IMG/VR virus record: IMGVR_UViG_3300036851_000144
Span: 1-30,764 of that record
Length of the DNA: 30,764 nt
Reading direction: 5' to 3' (one strand)
From: a virus
Under the pieces are notes generated by a model. It had not been told where the DNA came from. It ran no database searches and saw only the letters and a list, made by a program, of their open reading frames with translations. Positions 14,951-22,341 of the stretch are shown here, piece by piece. Position 1 is the stretch's first letter; each line of letters begins with the position of its first letter. The translations under genes and the position numbers were made by a program.

Positions 14951-15536
14951 ACTTGAATTACCAACGGCTGCCCCTGTAGAGGCACCAGTCGTGCAGCCCA
15001 AGCCTGAAACTGCGCCAACTAAAGTTGAGCGTATCTACTGCGACATGGACGGCGTAATCGCTGACTTTGCAAAAGGCGTGTCCAAGATTTTTCCTGAGTT
15101 TCAGGAAGGTGTAACAGAGGGCAATAAGAAGCTCGATGGAATCATGTGGGCCAAGATCAACAACTACCAGAAAGCTGGTGGAAAGTTCTGGCTTGACCTC
15201 GATCCAATGCCTGATGCTCACATATTGTGGAACTACATCAAGCAGTACGACCACTACATTTTGTCTGCTGCTGGTCAGCCTCACTTCGGTGCTGCTGAGC
15301 AGAAGGTAGAATGGCTGAACCGTCATTTCCAGATTGATCCTTCAAAGATCAATATCGTGCAGCGCGCAGTTGAAAAGGCAAAGCTCGCTGCGCCAGATGC
15401 TATTCTCATCGATGACAAGCGAAAGGCGCTTGATCCATGGGAGGCTGCTGGTGGGCTTGGTGTGTGGCACACAAGTGCTAGAGATTCAATCCTGCAGATG
15501 CAGGCTTTGGGCGTAATGCCGCTACAGGCACAGTAA
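14937..15536 (+). CDS. HAD-family phosphatase, probable 5'(3')-deoxyribonucleotidase-like
   Basis: 199 residues. After a proline-rich N-terminal stretch come HAD motif I (YCDMDGVIADF), motif II serine in LSAAG, and the late motif ILIDDKRKAL...AAGGLGVWHTS. This arrangement is typical of phage and bacterial 5' nucleotidases that dephosphorylate (deoxy)ribonucleotides. ATG 14937 is chosen for GGAG nine bases upstream; an ATG at 14907 lies deep in the previous gene. It fits the nucleotide-metabolism set. Substrate is inference. Confidence 0.8.
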   Translation: MKIIELELPTAAPVEAPVVQPKPETAPTKVERIYCDMDGVIADFAKGVSKIFPEFQEGVTEGNKKLDGIMWAKINNYQKAGGKFWLDLDPMPDAHILWNYIKQYDHYILSAAGQPHFGAAEQKVEWLNRHFQIDPSKINIVQRAVEKAKLAAPDAILIDDKRKALDPWEAAGGLGVWHTSARDSILQMQALGVMPLQAQ

Positions 15537-15561
15537 CATGAAGATTCAGGAGATTACAGAG

Positions 15562-15939
15562 ATGACGAATAAGTACACAGCATATGTATTGAACGATTCA
15601 GATCGTGCTTTACTGGCGAATAACTATCCCCCAAAGTATGCTGACTTTGTTGGGCATCACGTGACTGTGCAGTTTGGTGTGCCAGAGGGTACGTCAGCTC
15701 CAGAACCTGCAACTGTTAAGGTTGTTGGATACAAAGATTCGGGCGATGGCATCGAAGCTCTGGTTGTGTCTGTAAATGGGAACACACAGCGACCTGATGG
15801 AAGCACGTACCACATCACATGGTCACTGGATCGTACAAAGTATTCACCAAAAGACTCCAATGTATTGCTATCGGACACAGAGAAGCGTTACACGCTAATC
15901 CGACCAATTGCCATACAAACGACTCCTGCAGTCATGTAA
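15562..15939 (+). CDS. 2H-phosphoesterase-like protein (two HxT motifs)
   Basis: 125 residues. Two motifs, HHVTVQFG (His33, Thr35) and YHITWSL (His84, Thr86), flanked by beta strands (KYTAYVLND, IEALVVSVNG), follow the 2H pattern of RNA ligase/cyclic phosphodiesterase proteins. Such proteins hydrolyse 2',3'-cyclic phosphates or cyclic oligonucleotides. ATG 15562 is preferred (AGGAG nine bases upstream, and the first strand begins there); ATG 15538 would add eight residues. It is distinct in sequence from the Acb1-like gene at 6744. The family call is motif-based; the role could be RNA repair or defence evasion. Confidence 0.65.
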   Translation: MTNKYTAYVLNDSDRALLANNYPPKYADFVGHHVTVQFGVPEGTSAPEPATVKVVGYKDSGDGIEALVVSVNGNTQRPDGSTYHITWSLDRTKYSPKDSNVLLSDTEKRYTLIRPIAIQTTPAVM

Positions 15940-15944
15940 CGCAC

Positions 15945-16157
15945 ATGCCTGATATTTTTGTTAAGTGTTCTGTTTGTAAGACTAGTACCATGCAACAAGT
16001 TGGTGCTTGTGTCGCTTTTGGACGCCACGGAACAATTTGCGATTCATGTGGTAATCTAGATGCACCCTTCTGTACAGGAAACAATTGTCCATATTGTCAG
16101 GCGACAGCCAAACCGACACCTGTCGACGCCTACAACAGAGCAATGTCAATAATATAG
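15945..16157 (+). CDS. Small zinc-ribbon protein
   Basis: 70 residues with three cysteine pairs: CSVC near the N-terminus, CDSC in the middle, and CTGNNCPYC, enough to bind one or two zinc ions. No Shine-Dalgarno is visible and the ATG lies five bases after the preceding stop, so reinitiation is likely. Zinc ribbons of this kind bind nucleic acid or proteins; no family assigned. Confidence 0.6.
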   Translation: MPDIFVKCSVCKTSTMQQVGACVAFGRHGTICDSCGNLDAPFCTGNNCPYCQATAKPTPVDAYNRAMSII

Positions 16158-16164
16158 GTCACAT

Positions 16165-16452
16165 ATGCAAAACAAAGACTGGCACGGTTGTGAGTTTGGT
16201 CCAGGCACGCGAATTTGTGGCGCCTGTCAACCTACGTATGGCTACTTGGATAAGCGATATCGGTGCAAGGAGCCAACACACACTGTGTTTGAGATCACAC
16301 ACGTCATGTTGAATCATGGTGGAGAAGGTAATCATTACTACCACGCGACAGCTAAGGGGTATGGTGCCATTCACGTCTATGAGGACTGTGTTAGATTGAC
16401 AGATAAACCTGTTTCCAACTTCTTTGAGAGACACAATGCCTCTATTATTTAA
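16165..16452 (+). CDS. Hypothetical Cys/His-containing protein
   Basis: 95 residues. TAGG lies a few bases upstream of the ATG. Cysteines at about 9, 18, 21 and 34 could form a zinc site (HGCEF, ICGAC, YRC), followed by an aromatic and histidine-rich strand region (HYYHATAKGYGAIHVYEDC). No family recognised. It overlaps the next gene by 17 bases. Confidence 0.65.
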   Translation: MQNKDWHGCEFGPGTRICGACQPTYGYLDKRYRCKEPTHTVFEITHVMLNHGGEGNHYYHATAKGYGAIHVYEDCVRLTDKPVSNFFERHNASII

Positions 16453-16759
16453 ACATTGCGCTTTGACATCCGACCAAGCTAGTTGGGCACAACAGTCTGT
16501 TAACGATGGTGCACCATACGTTGTGTTGCTAAATGGGTTTCTTGAGTACGATTGGATTGAAGAACACTTCCCAAAGTATTCTGTTCCAGGTGAAGATTGC
16601 ATGGGACAAACATATATCAAAGAGACACATTCGTATCGCACGTTTGGATGTCCAGCAGGACGACTCTACTTCTTCCCAACACACGTTGAGTATAACAAAG
16701 TCATTGAGTTGCTTCCTGAAATGGTAATTGACAAATCCCCATTTGAGACCATTATCTAG
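16436..16759 (+). CDS. Hypothetical protein
   Basis: 107 residues starting at ATG 16436 (GAGAG upstream). It has mixed alpha/beta content with YVVLLNGFLEYDWIEEHF and PAGRLYFFP. No known motif. It ends this series of small genes before the late-like motif at 16772. Confidence 0.65.
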   Translation: MPLLFKHCALTSDQASWAQQSVNDGAPYVVLLNGFLEYDWIEEHFPKYSVPGEDCMGQTYIKETHSYRTFGCPAGRLYFFPTHVEYNKVIELLPEMVIDKSPFETII

Positions 16760-16771
16760 CGGATTTTCCAT

Positions 16772-16779
16772 CATAAATA
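16772..16779 (+). promoter_or_regulatory. Late-like motif CATAAATA
   Basis: One mismatch from TATAAATA, four bases before the ATG at 16784. It is so close that a transcript from it would start at or inside the start codon, so either translation is leaderless or the motif is fortuitous. Confidence 0.35.
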
Positions 16780-16783
16780 GGTG

Positions 16784-17389
16784 ATGGAATTCAAGTGGAA
16801 CGAAGGTAACATTGCTCGTATCTTAGCACAGAAGCTGTTTCAAACAGACATCTGCCTAGTTCCTAATTGCACGTGGACTGGCTCAGAAACTGATTTGCTA
16901 GTTGTTACCACAGACCTTTTCCTTATTGATGTTGAGATCAAGATCTCTCGTACTGATCTCAAGAACGACTTGAAGAAAGATAAGTGGTGGTCCAAGTCCT
17001 ACAAGCACAGAGTGGATCCTCAAACAGGCCAAAGACTCCCACCTGAAATCACTGAACGAACACATCCCTACAAGATCTGGAAACACTACTATGCATTTCC
17101 AAAAGATTTGTGGATTGATGATCTGTATGCTTCTATCCCATCTGCTTCGGGTGTGTTACTATTGAGTCATTGGAAGGATCATCTGTCCACTGCAGATCAA
17201 TTTAGTGTGCATTGTATCAGACGCGCTAAGCCCAATCGCAAAGCGACGCCAATCTTAACAGAACATGCTCTAGAGATTGCTCGATTAGCAAATATCAGAA
17301 TGTGGAATGCTTACAAGCAGGTAGATGTTCTTCAAGAAGAACTAAAAGCTATTAATCCTGCGCCCACACATCCGACCACGATCCTGTAA
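16784..17389 (+). CDS. MmcB-like PD-(D/E)XK nuclease family protein
   Basis: 201 residues. The core shows SETDLLVV (Glu35, Asp37), strand LFLIDVEIKISR (Glu51-Ile-Lys53), then DLKNDLKKDKW, the arrangement seen in MmcB, an alphaproteobacterial DNA-repair protein of the PD-(D/E)XK superfamily. ATG 16784 is used (a GTG at 16781 also precedes it). The 3' end overlaps the end of nrdB on the other strand by 38 bases. Likely a DNA-damage or replication-linked nuclease; activity is inferred from the fold motif. Confidence 0.6.
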   Translation: MEFKWNEGNIARILAQKLFQTDICLVPNCTWTGSETDLLVVTTDLFLIDVEIKISRTDLKNDLKKDKWWSKSYKHRVDPQTGQRLPPEITERTHPYKIWKHYYAFPKDLWIDDLYASIPSASGVLLLSHWKDHLSTADQFSVHCIRRAKPNRKATPILTEHALEIARLANIRMWNAYKQVDVLQEELKAINPAPTHPTTIL

Positions 17390-18341
17390 GTGCGCCTTTA
17401 GCGTAATCCGTAACACGATTCTCGAAGAAGTTGCCATGAATTGGAGCATTGATCATCTCGTCGACCCATGGAAGTGGGTTCTTCTTTACTTTGAAGATAC
17501 CTTTTAGACCAAGACTGATCAAACGGCGATCAGCAATGTAGCGAATGTATTTCTTTACATCCTCTGACGTAAGGTTTTCCATTGGTCCCATTTCAAATGC
17601 TAGATCAATAAATTGATCTTCAAGCTCAACCATCCTAGTTGCGATGGTATAGATCTCACCTTTGAGTTTATCATTCCAAATATCACGATTCTCTTCTACG
17701 AAAGTACGGAATAGCTTGATCATTGCTTCTGTGTGGATTGACTCATCCACGATTGACCATGTAATGATCTGACCCATTCCCTTCATTTTGCCATGGCGTG
17801 GAAAGTTCAATAAGCAAATGAAGCTGGAGAATAATTGCATACCTTCTGTAAACGCTGAGAACACTGCTATCTGCTGCGCCAATTTACGGTCTGTGAGCTC
17901 GTTGAAATGCTCCAGGTATTTGTGCTTGTCTGCCATTGCCTTATATTCAAGGAACTCATTGTATACAGTATCAGGCATGCCAAGTGATTCGATCAGATGT
18001 GAATATGCAGCGATGTGAAGAGCTTCACGAGCAGCAAAGCCACACAACATCATGCGTATTTCTGGTTGTGGGAAGACAGGTAGAAAGTTTTTAACATACC
18101 CGCCAGCAACGTCAACATCAGCCTGTGTAAAGAAGCGGAAGATGTGAGTAAGAAAGGTGCGTTCGTTTTCTGTTAGCCGCGTGCTCCATTCTTTGACGTC
18201 CTCATTAAGAGGAACTTCTGTATGAAGCCAATGGATTTGTTCGTGCTGCAGCCAGTACTTGTATGCCCAGTCGTACTTGAACGGTTTGAAATATGAACGC
18301 TCATCCGTGAGCTTCAGCTCATTTAGTTTCTTCTTAACCAT
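17352..18341 (-). CDS. nrdB: Ribonucleotide reductase class I beta subunit
   Basis: 329 residues. Diiron ligands and radical site are visible: an Asp in QADVDVAGGYV, Glu106 and His109 followed by Tyr113 in REALHIAAYSHL, and the second helix pair with Glu in AFTEGM and DESIHTEAM. The tyrosine four residues after the histidine matches the NrdB radical tyrosine, so this is a class Ia-type protein. It follows nrdA by nine bases with GGAAC before the ATG. It supplies the radical that reduces ribonucleotides to dNTP precursors. Confidence 0.95.
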   Translation of the reverse strand: MVKKKLNELKLTDERSYFKPFKYDWAYKYWLQHEQIHWLHTEVPLNEDVKEWSTRLTENERTFLTHIFRFFTQADVDVAGGYVKNFLPVFPQPEIRMMLCGFAAREALHIAAYSHLIESLGMPDTVYNEFLEYKAMADKHKYLEHFNELTDRKLAQQIAVFSAFTEGMQLFSSFICLLNFPRHGKMKGMGQIITWSIVDESIHTEAMIKLFRTFVEENRDIWNDKLKGEIYTIATRMVELEDQFIDLAFEMGPMENLTSEDVKKYIRYIADRRLISLGLKGIFKVKKNPLPWVDEMINAPIHGNFFENRVTDYAKGALTGSWSDVWAQD

Positions 18342-18350
18342 GTTAGTTCC

Positions 18351-20141
18351 TTAAGATCCGCAAGCCAGACATTCATCGCCTTCAGCGACTTTTGTCATGT
18401 CAAGTTCTTCAATAATTTTACGTTCGACTTGTTGTGAGACCTTGTCGGCCTTTCTTAATTTGTCTGAACGGCAATAGTATAGCGCTTTTACGCCGTGTTT
18501 CCAAGCCATAAAATGTACTGCGTGAATGTACTTGATATTGCTGTCGGGTCTAAAGAAAACATTGACGGACTGTCCCTGATCAATCAAAGGAGCACGATCT
18601 GCAGCGAAGTCAATAACCCAACGCTGATCAATTTCCATTGCTGTCTTAAAGACATCCTTCTCTTCATCTGATAAACACTTGACACCTTGTGCGGAACCAT
18701 CATCACTGATAATTTCCTGCCAAGCCTTGTTGTACTGTTCTTCGTCACAACGCTCTTTCAAAATCCTATCGAGGTATTTGTTCTTGTTTAAGAAGGCCCC
18801 CGACAATGTATCCTGGCGATATGCATTGGCTCTCATTGGTTCAATTGATGGACTTGTGTTGCCCATAATAATTGAGCTTGATGCTGTTGGAGCAATTGCC
18901 ATTGTGTGACTGAAACGTACACCGTATCCCACAGCATCTGGCGCGGTGCCTCGTTCGGCACCTAATTCCTTATTGGCTCGATCCAATTTCTTTTTGATGT
19001 TCTTAAAGATTCGAAGATTGGCAGCTTTTGCAACTGCTGATTCCCATGGAATCATTTGTTGTTGCAAGTAACTATGAAATCCTAGAACACCAACACCAAT
19101 AGATCGTTCACGTGATGCTGAATACTTTGCTCTGATGATTGTATCAGGAGCATTATCGATCAAAAACTGCAATACGTTGTCGAGCATTTCTGCTACATCA
19201 CGAAGGAATTGATAATCATCTTTCCATTCATCGTAGTATTCGAGATTCAAAGATGACAGACAGCACACAGCTGTACGATCCTTGCTTGTTGGTAATTCAA
19301 TTTCAGCACAAAGATTTGAACCATTGATTGTTAGACCAAGATTCTGCAACCAAATTGGAAGTGCACGATTTGCTGTGTCAATAAAGTGGAGATATGGTTC
19401 ACCTGTTGAAACTCTAAGCTCCAAAATCTTCTGCCAAAGGTCCTTAGCCGACACTTTGGAGATGATTACATTTGGACGGTATGGATCGTATAGATTCCAT
19501 GTGTCGTCCGCCTTAGGATCCAACATGCACTTTTCGATGATCTGCATGAAATCGTCTGTAATGTTGATTCCATGGTGAAGATTCATGCAACGAATATTCT
19601 GGTCACCTGTTGGTTTACGAATTTCCAAGAACTGAATGATGTCAGGATGTGAAATATCCATGTACATGGCATATGAACCACGACGGGTACGACCCTGACG
19701 ATATGCCAAGCATGATGCGTCATAGATCTTTAGGTGAGGCATTACGCCTACAGACTTCTCATCAGCGGAACGAATCTTGAGATGGACGCCGACACCGCCA
19801 CCCATCATAGAAAGCCAATTGGTCTCAGACAATGTGTCTACCAGTCCTGCACTGCTATCATGCATGTATGAGAGGAAGCATGAAATTCCCAAACCACGAG
19901 CACTTCGGCCATGTGATAAAATTGGGGTAGAAAAGCTAAGCCAATGCTTTGAAGCATATTCGTAGAGTCTCTGGGCGTGTTCTGGATTTGAGCCAAATTG
20001 CTTTGATACAAAAGCGTATCGTTGCTGTGGGCTAGTTTCGTCGTCTCTCATGTACGACTCTTTCAATCTCTTGATGCCGAGCTCGTCGAATTTAGAATCA
20101 CGAGAGTAATCGATATCAATACCAAGATGCTGGTCTTTCAT
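18351..20141 (-). CDS. nrdA: Ribonucleotide reductase class I alpha subunit, no ATP cone
   Basis: 596 residues. Catalytic parts: Cys88 in GISCFLSY, the NLCAE cluster (Asn276, Cys278, Glu280), Cys293/294 in AVCCLSS, the YYCRS radical-transfer tyrosines near residue 550, and a C-terminal CLAC pair (591, 594) for thioredoxin or glutaredoxin. The protein starts almost at the catalytic domain, so the N-terminal ATP-cone that lets dATP shut off most NrdA enzymes is absent. That suggests dNTP synthesis resistant to feedback inhibition (inference). Transcribed with dCMP deaminase and nrdB on the minus strand. Confidence 0.95.
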   Translation of the reverse strand: MKDQHLGIDIDYSRDSKFDELGIKRLKESYMRDDETSPQQRYAFVSKQFGSNPEHAQRLYEYASKHWLSFSTPILSHGRSARGLGISCFLSYMHDSSAGLVDTLSETNWLSMMGGGVGVHLKIRSADEKSVGVMPHLKIYDASCLAYRQGRTRRGSYAMYMDISHPDIIQFLEIRKPTGDQNIRCMNLHHGINITDDFMQIIEKCMLDPKADDTWNLYDPYRPNVIISKVSAKDLWQKILELRVSTGEPYLHFIDTANRALPIWLQNLGLTINGSNLCAEIELPTSKDRTAVCCLSSLNLEYYDEWKDDYQFLRDVAEMLDNVLQFLIDNAPDTIIRAKYSASRERSIGVGVLGFHSYLQQQMIPWESAVAKAANLRIFKNIKKKLDRANKELGAERGTAPDAVGYGVRFSHTMAIAPTASSSIIMGNTSPSIEPMRANAYRQDTLSGAFLNKNKYLDRILKERCDEEQYNKAWQEIISDDGSAQGVKCLSDEEKDVFKTAMEIDQRWVIDFAADRAPLIDQGQSVNVFFRPDSNIKYIHAVHFMAWKHGVKALYYCRSDKLRKADKVSQQVERKIIEELDMTKVAEGDECLACGS

Positions 20142-20164
20142 TCTTCATCGTCCTTAATTTGTTT

Positions 20165-20590
20165 TTATTCTTCAGGAATTGTTAGTAGATATGTAGGGAT
20201 GTTTCGGGATTGTAGTAATTCTATTCCCTCAACGATGCCACGATATATCTCACCATAGTATAATTCTTTTATCTCAACATTAGCAAGCCGGACAGCACAA
20301 CTGTAACAAGGTGCTGCTGTTACAAACACTGTTGAGCCTTGAGCCCCACCTGTTGTTTTAGCTAACTTGTCCATTGCATTCATCTCAGCGTGGATCACAC
20401 CGTTGTGTGTTAGACCTGTTGCTGGATCTTCACAGCAATTGTCTTCCCCCGGTAGTGTCCCGTTCAAACCTATGGATATGATATTGTTATCTTTTACTAC
20501 AATACAGCCGACTCGTTTACGCTTTGAATGCGACAAGTCACCGTAATTTTTTGCAGATCGCATATGCGCGATCAACAGCTCACCTTTCAT
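20165..20590 (-). CDS. cd: dCMP deaminase
   Basis: 141 residues with the zinc-deaminase motifs VIHAEMNA (His67, Glu69) and APCYSC (Cys95, Cys98), plus the GLNGTLPGEDNC segment typical of dCMP deaminases. It converts dCMP to dUMP, the substrate of the phage thymidylate synthase. AGGA lies eight bases before the ATG. It is the first gene of the minus-strand nucleotide operon; the 120-base gap to the plus-strand gene at 20711 must hold divergent promoters, but I see no convincing -35/-10 pair there. Confidence 0.93.
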   Translation of the reverse strand: MKGELLIAHMRSAKNYGDLSHSKRKRVGCIVVKDNNIISIGLNGTLPGEDNCCEDPATGLTHNGVIHAEMNAMDKLAKTTGGAQGSTVFVTAAPCYSCAVRLANVEIKELYYGEIYRGIVEGIELLQSRNIPTYLLTIPEE

Positions 20591-20710
20591 AGAAGCGGTC
20601 CTATTTAGTTCTTATTGTTATAGGAAATGAAAGTACAACCAAACTGCTGATAGGACAACGGAATTTTGTGTTGAGATCAATTTGGGAACAAATACATCAG
20701 GAGAAATAAA

Positions 20711-20923
20711 ATGACCTCAAATGAAAAGAAAGCTCTTGTGAGTTACTTCGACGATCAGTTGATGACAATGTGTCGTCAGATGTCAATGCACCTTGACCCA
20801 CAGCAGACAGGTGACTTGTACCATCTGGCATACGATCTTGTCCACGATCTTGAGCATACTCTTGAGTGTTCTGTCGAGCTTACGCACGCAGAACGGCTTT
20901 CAGTGTTCAAGAACAAACGTTGA
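20711..20923 (+). CDS. Hypothetical small protein
   Basis: 70 residues, helical, with two Met/His-rich stretches (MCRQMSMHLDPQQ, LVHDLEHTLECSVELTH). Strong CAGGAG before the ATG. No domain recognised. Downstream (20953-20976) is a bulged inverted repeat CTTGTGGTGC/GCACACAAG without a T run. Confidence 0.7.
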   Translation: MTSNEKKALVSYFDDQLMTMCRQMSMHLDPQQTGDLYHLAYDLVHDLEHTLECSVELTHAERLSVFKNKR

Positions 20924-21017
20924 CGATTAATTGTCACCCACGTAGACTGAATCTTGTGGTGCATGACGCACACAAGGGTCGCATTCTCCCAATGCATGTT
21001 TTAACATAGGTTATGTT

Positions 21018-21326
21018 ATGACAGAACGAACAGAACGAACAGAAAGAGTCGAAAAGAGAATCAACGTTGACCAAGTTGTCAACTATCTTAGTCATTCCTT
21101 TGCTAAGGCAGCCTCCAGAGCAGCTCCAAAAATTGGTAACAGAGCAATCCGAACCGTTTCCAATGGAAACGTCTATACAACACCGCTGTATCGCTACCAG
21201 GTAGATTTCACCTATTTGGTGAATGACATTCAACGAGGACCAACATACATTGTTCCAAAGTTGATTCAGGATGCGAATGATTTGATCGCGAGATTAGAAA
21301 AAGAAGAAGGTGAAAAGGGGGAATAA
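21018..21326 (+). CDS. Hypothetical protein
   Basis: 102 residues opening with a repeated TER unit (MTERTERTERVEKR), then a globular region (VDQVVNYLSHSFAKAA, YRYQVDFTYLVNDI) and an acidic/basic tail. Its start is preceded by a small AACATA/TATGTT hairpin with TAGG at the loop. The terminator begins inside its last codons. No family recognised. Confidence 0.7.
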   Translation: MTERTERTERVEKRINVDQVVNYLSHSFAKAASRAAPKIGNRAIRTVSNGNVYTTPLYRYQVDFTYLVNDIQRGPTYIVPKLIQDANDLIARLEKEEGEKGE

Positions 21327-21340
21327 ATCCCCCTTTTCTT
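21313..21340 (+). terminator. Rho-independent terminator overlapping a stop codon
   Basis: AAAAGGGGG (21313-21321) pairs with CCCCCTTTT (21329-21337), a 9-bp stem with a 7-base loop containing the TAA of the 21018 gene, followed by a T-rich tract. The A and T flanks would let it work partly in both directions. Confidence 0.85.
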
Positions 21341-21369
21341 TACCCACTGTTTTTGTGAGGTATTGAGCA

Positions 21370-21377
21370 TATAAATA
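21370..21377 (+). promoter_or_regulatory. T4-type late promoter TATAAATA
   Basis: Exact consensus, just after the terminator and eight bases before the ATG at 21386. No Shine-Dalgarno lies between. Confidence 0.65.
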
Positions 21378-21385
21378 CCCTTTGT

Positions 21386-21967
21386 ATGCTGATACAACAC
21401 CTGACCTCTCGCTATCACAAAACCAACCTTTCGGTCATTACCGAACGATGTAGTCAATTCTTGGAAGAATCAGAAGGCGAACCACTTCTTAAGAATCTAT
21501 CGCGTGATTACTCCCATCTTCACAAAGTGAAAGCCCGTAAGCGTAATGTGTCGGGTGAATTTGCCACTGCGTTCAATGAAGCCTTTGAAGCTTACGAAGA
21601 TGACCTATGCCAGAAGGCGATCTTTGCAAATGGCATTTCATCATTTACACCAAGTATTGGTGAAGGACTGGAACCCTTTTACGTGTTTCCGATTGATGGG
21701 TACAACTTCCTATACAGCGCGGAAGTTGAATGCTCATCAGCAGACCACAAACAAGTGTTTGACACAATGTTTGAGCAGTTTGGTGTTGATAAGGGCAAAA
21801 CACTTGTGCTTGAATTCTTGAAGTTTGCGTACAAGCAAACCAGCCTAAAAGAAGGCATCGAACGAGGTTCAGAGATCATTCTATTCAACATCCCCTATTA
21901 TTATGCTGTTAGAGCTTCGATGCATGAATATTCCACCTTGTTGACATTGATTTCGAACAACAAGTAA
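21386..21967 (+). CDS. Hypothetical protein under late promoter
   Basis: 193 residues. Basic N-terminal third (SRDYSHLHKVKARKRN), then an alpha/beta region. No family motif recognised. The exact late promoter implies a late role, perhaps in the virion or assembly. No ribosome binding site is seen and no later in-frame ATG lies near the N-terminus, so a leaderless start is possible. Confidence 0.7.
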   Translation: MLIQHLTSRYHKTNLSVITERCSQFLEESEGEPLLKNLSRDYSHLHKVKARKRNVSGEFATAFNEAFEAYEDDLCQKAIFANGISSFTPSIGEGLEPFYVFPIDGYNFLYSAEVECSSADHKQVFDTMFEQFGVDKGKTLVLEFLKFAYKQTSLKEGIERGSEIILFNIPYYYAVRASMHEYSTLLTLISNNK

Positions 21968-21994
21968 GCTCGAAATCTTCGTTAATCATCCAAC

Positions 21995-22002
21995 TATAAA
22001 TA
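21995..22002 (+). promoter_or_regulatory. T4-type late promoter TATAAATA
   Basis: Exact consensus, 15 bases before the ATG at 22018, with AGGAG between. Likely drives the 22018 and 22341 genes. Confidence 0.75.
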
Positions 22003-22017
22003 TAACAGGAGATTCTC

Positions 22018-22341
22018 ATGACAAACGTAATAGTGCTCAAACTTTCAACCGGTGAAGAAATTATCGGATATGAAGAAGATATTTCAGCTGAAAAAATCAG
22101 CATCTCAAAGGCTCGTGTTCTAGTTGTAGGGGGACAAGCACCCGACGGTAGAGTTGCATTGCAAATGTTTCCATGGATCCTGTCAGCACCAGATGCAACA
22201 GTAGATGTTTGGCGTGATCATATCATGGTTCGAGTTCCCGAGAAGGATCTTCCACCAGATGCTGTTAAGGGCTACATGGCCAAGACTTCGTCAATTCAGT
22301 TAGCTGGTGCTGCCTCTGGTGGACTCATCAAGGGAAAGTAA
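22018..22341 (+). CDS. Small beta-rich (Sm-like?) protein
   Basis: 107 residues. The N-terminus (VIVLKLSTGEEIIGYEEDI) followed by strands KISISKARVLVVG, ALQMFPWI and HIMVRVPE resembles the bent five-stranded Sm/LSm layout, as noted for small proteins of T4-like cyanophages. This is pattern similarity only. It is TAATG-coupled to a probable virion protein and late-expressed, so a structural role is also possible. Confidence 0.6.
   Translation: MTNVIVLKLSTGEEIIGYEEDISAEKISISKARVLVVGGQAPDGRVALQMFPWILSAPDATVDVWRDHIMVRVPEKDLPPDAVKGYMAKTSSIQLAGAASGGLIKGK

Noticed and set aside
20591-20710. Divergent promoters between dCMP deaminase and the 20711 gene
   Set aside because: Promoters are expected here, but the best candidates on either strand lacked a paired -35 and -10.
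20953-20976. Inverted repeat CTTGTGGTGC/GCACACAAG as a terminator or tRNA-like element
   Set aside because: It has a bulge, no T run, and neighbouring bases do not fold as a cloverleaf.
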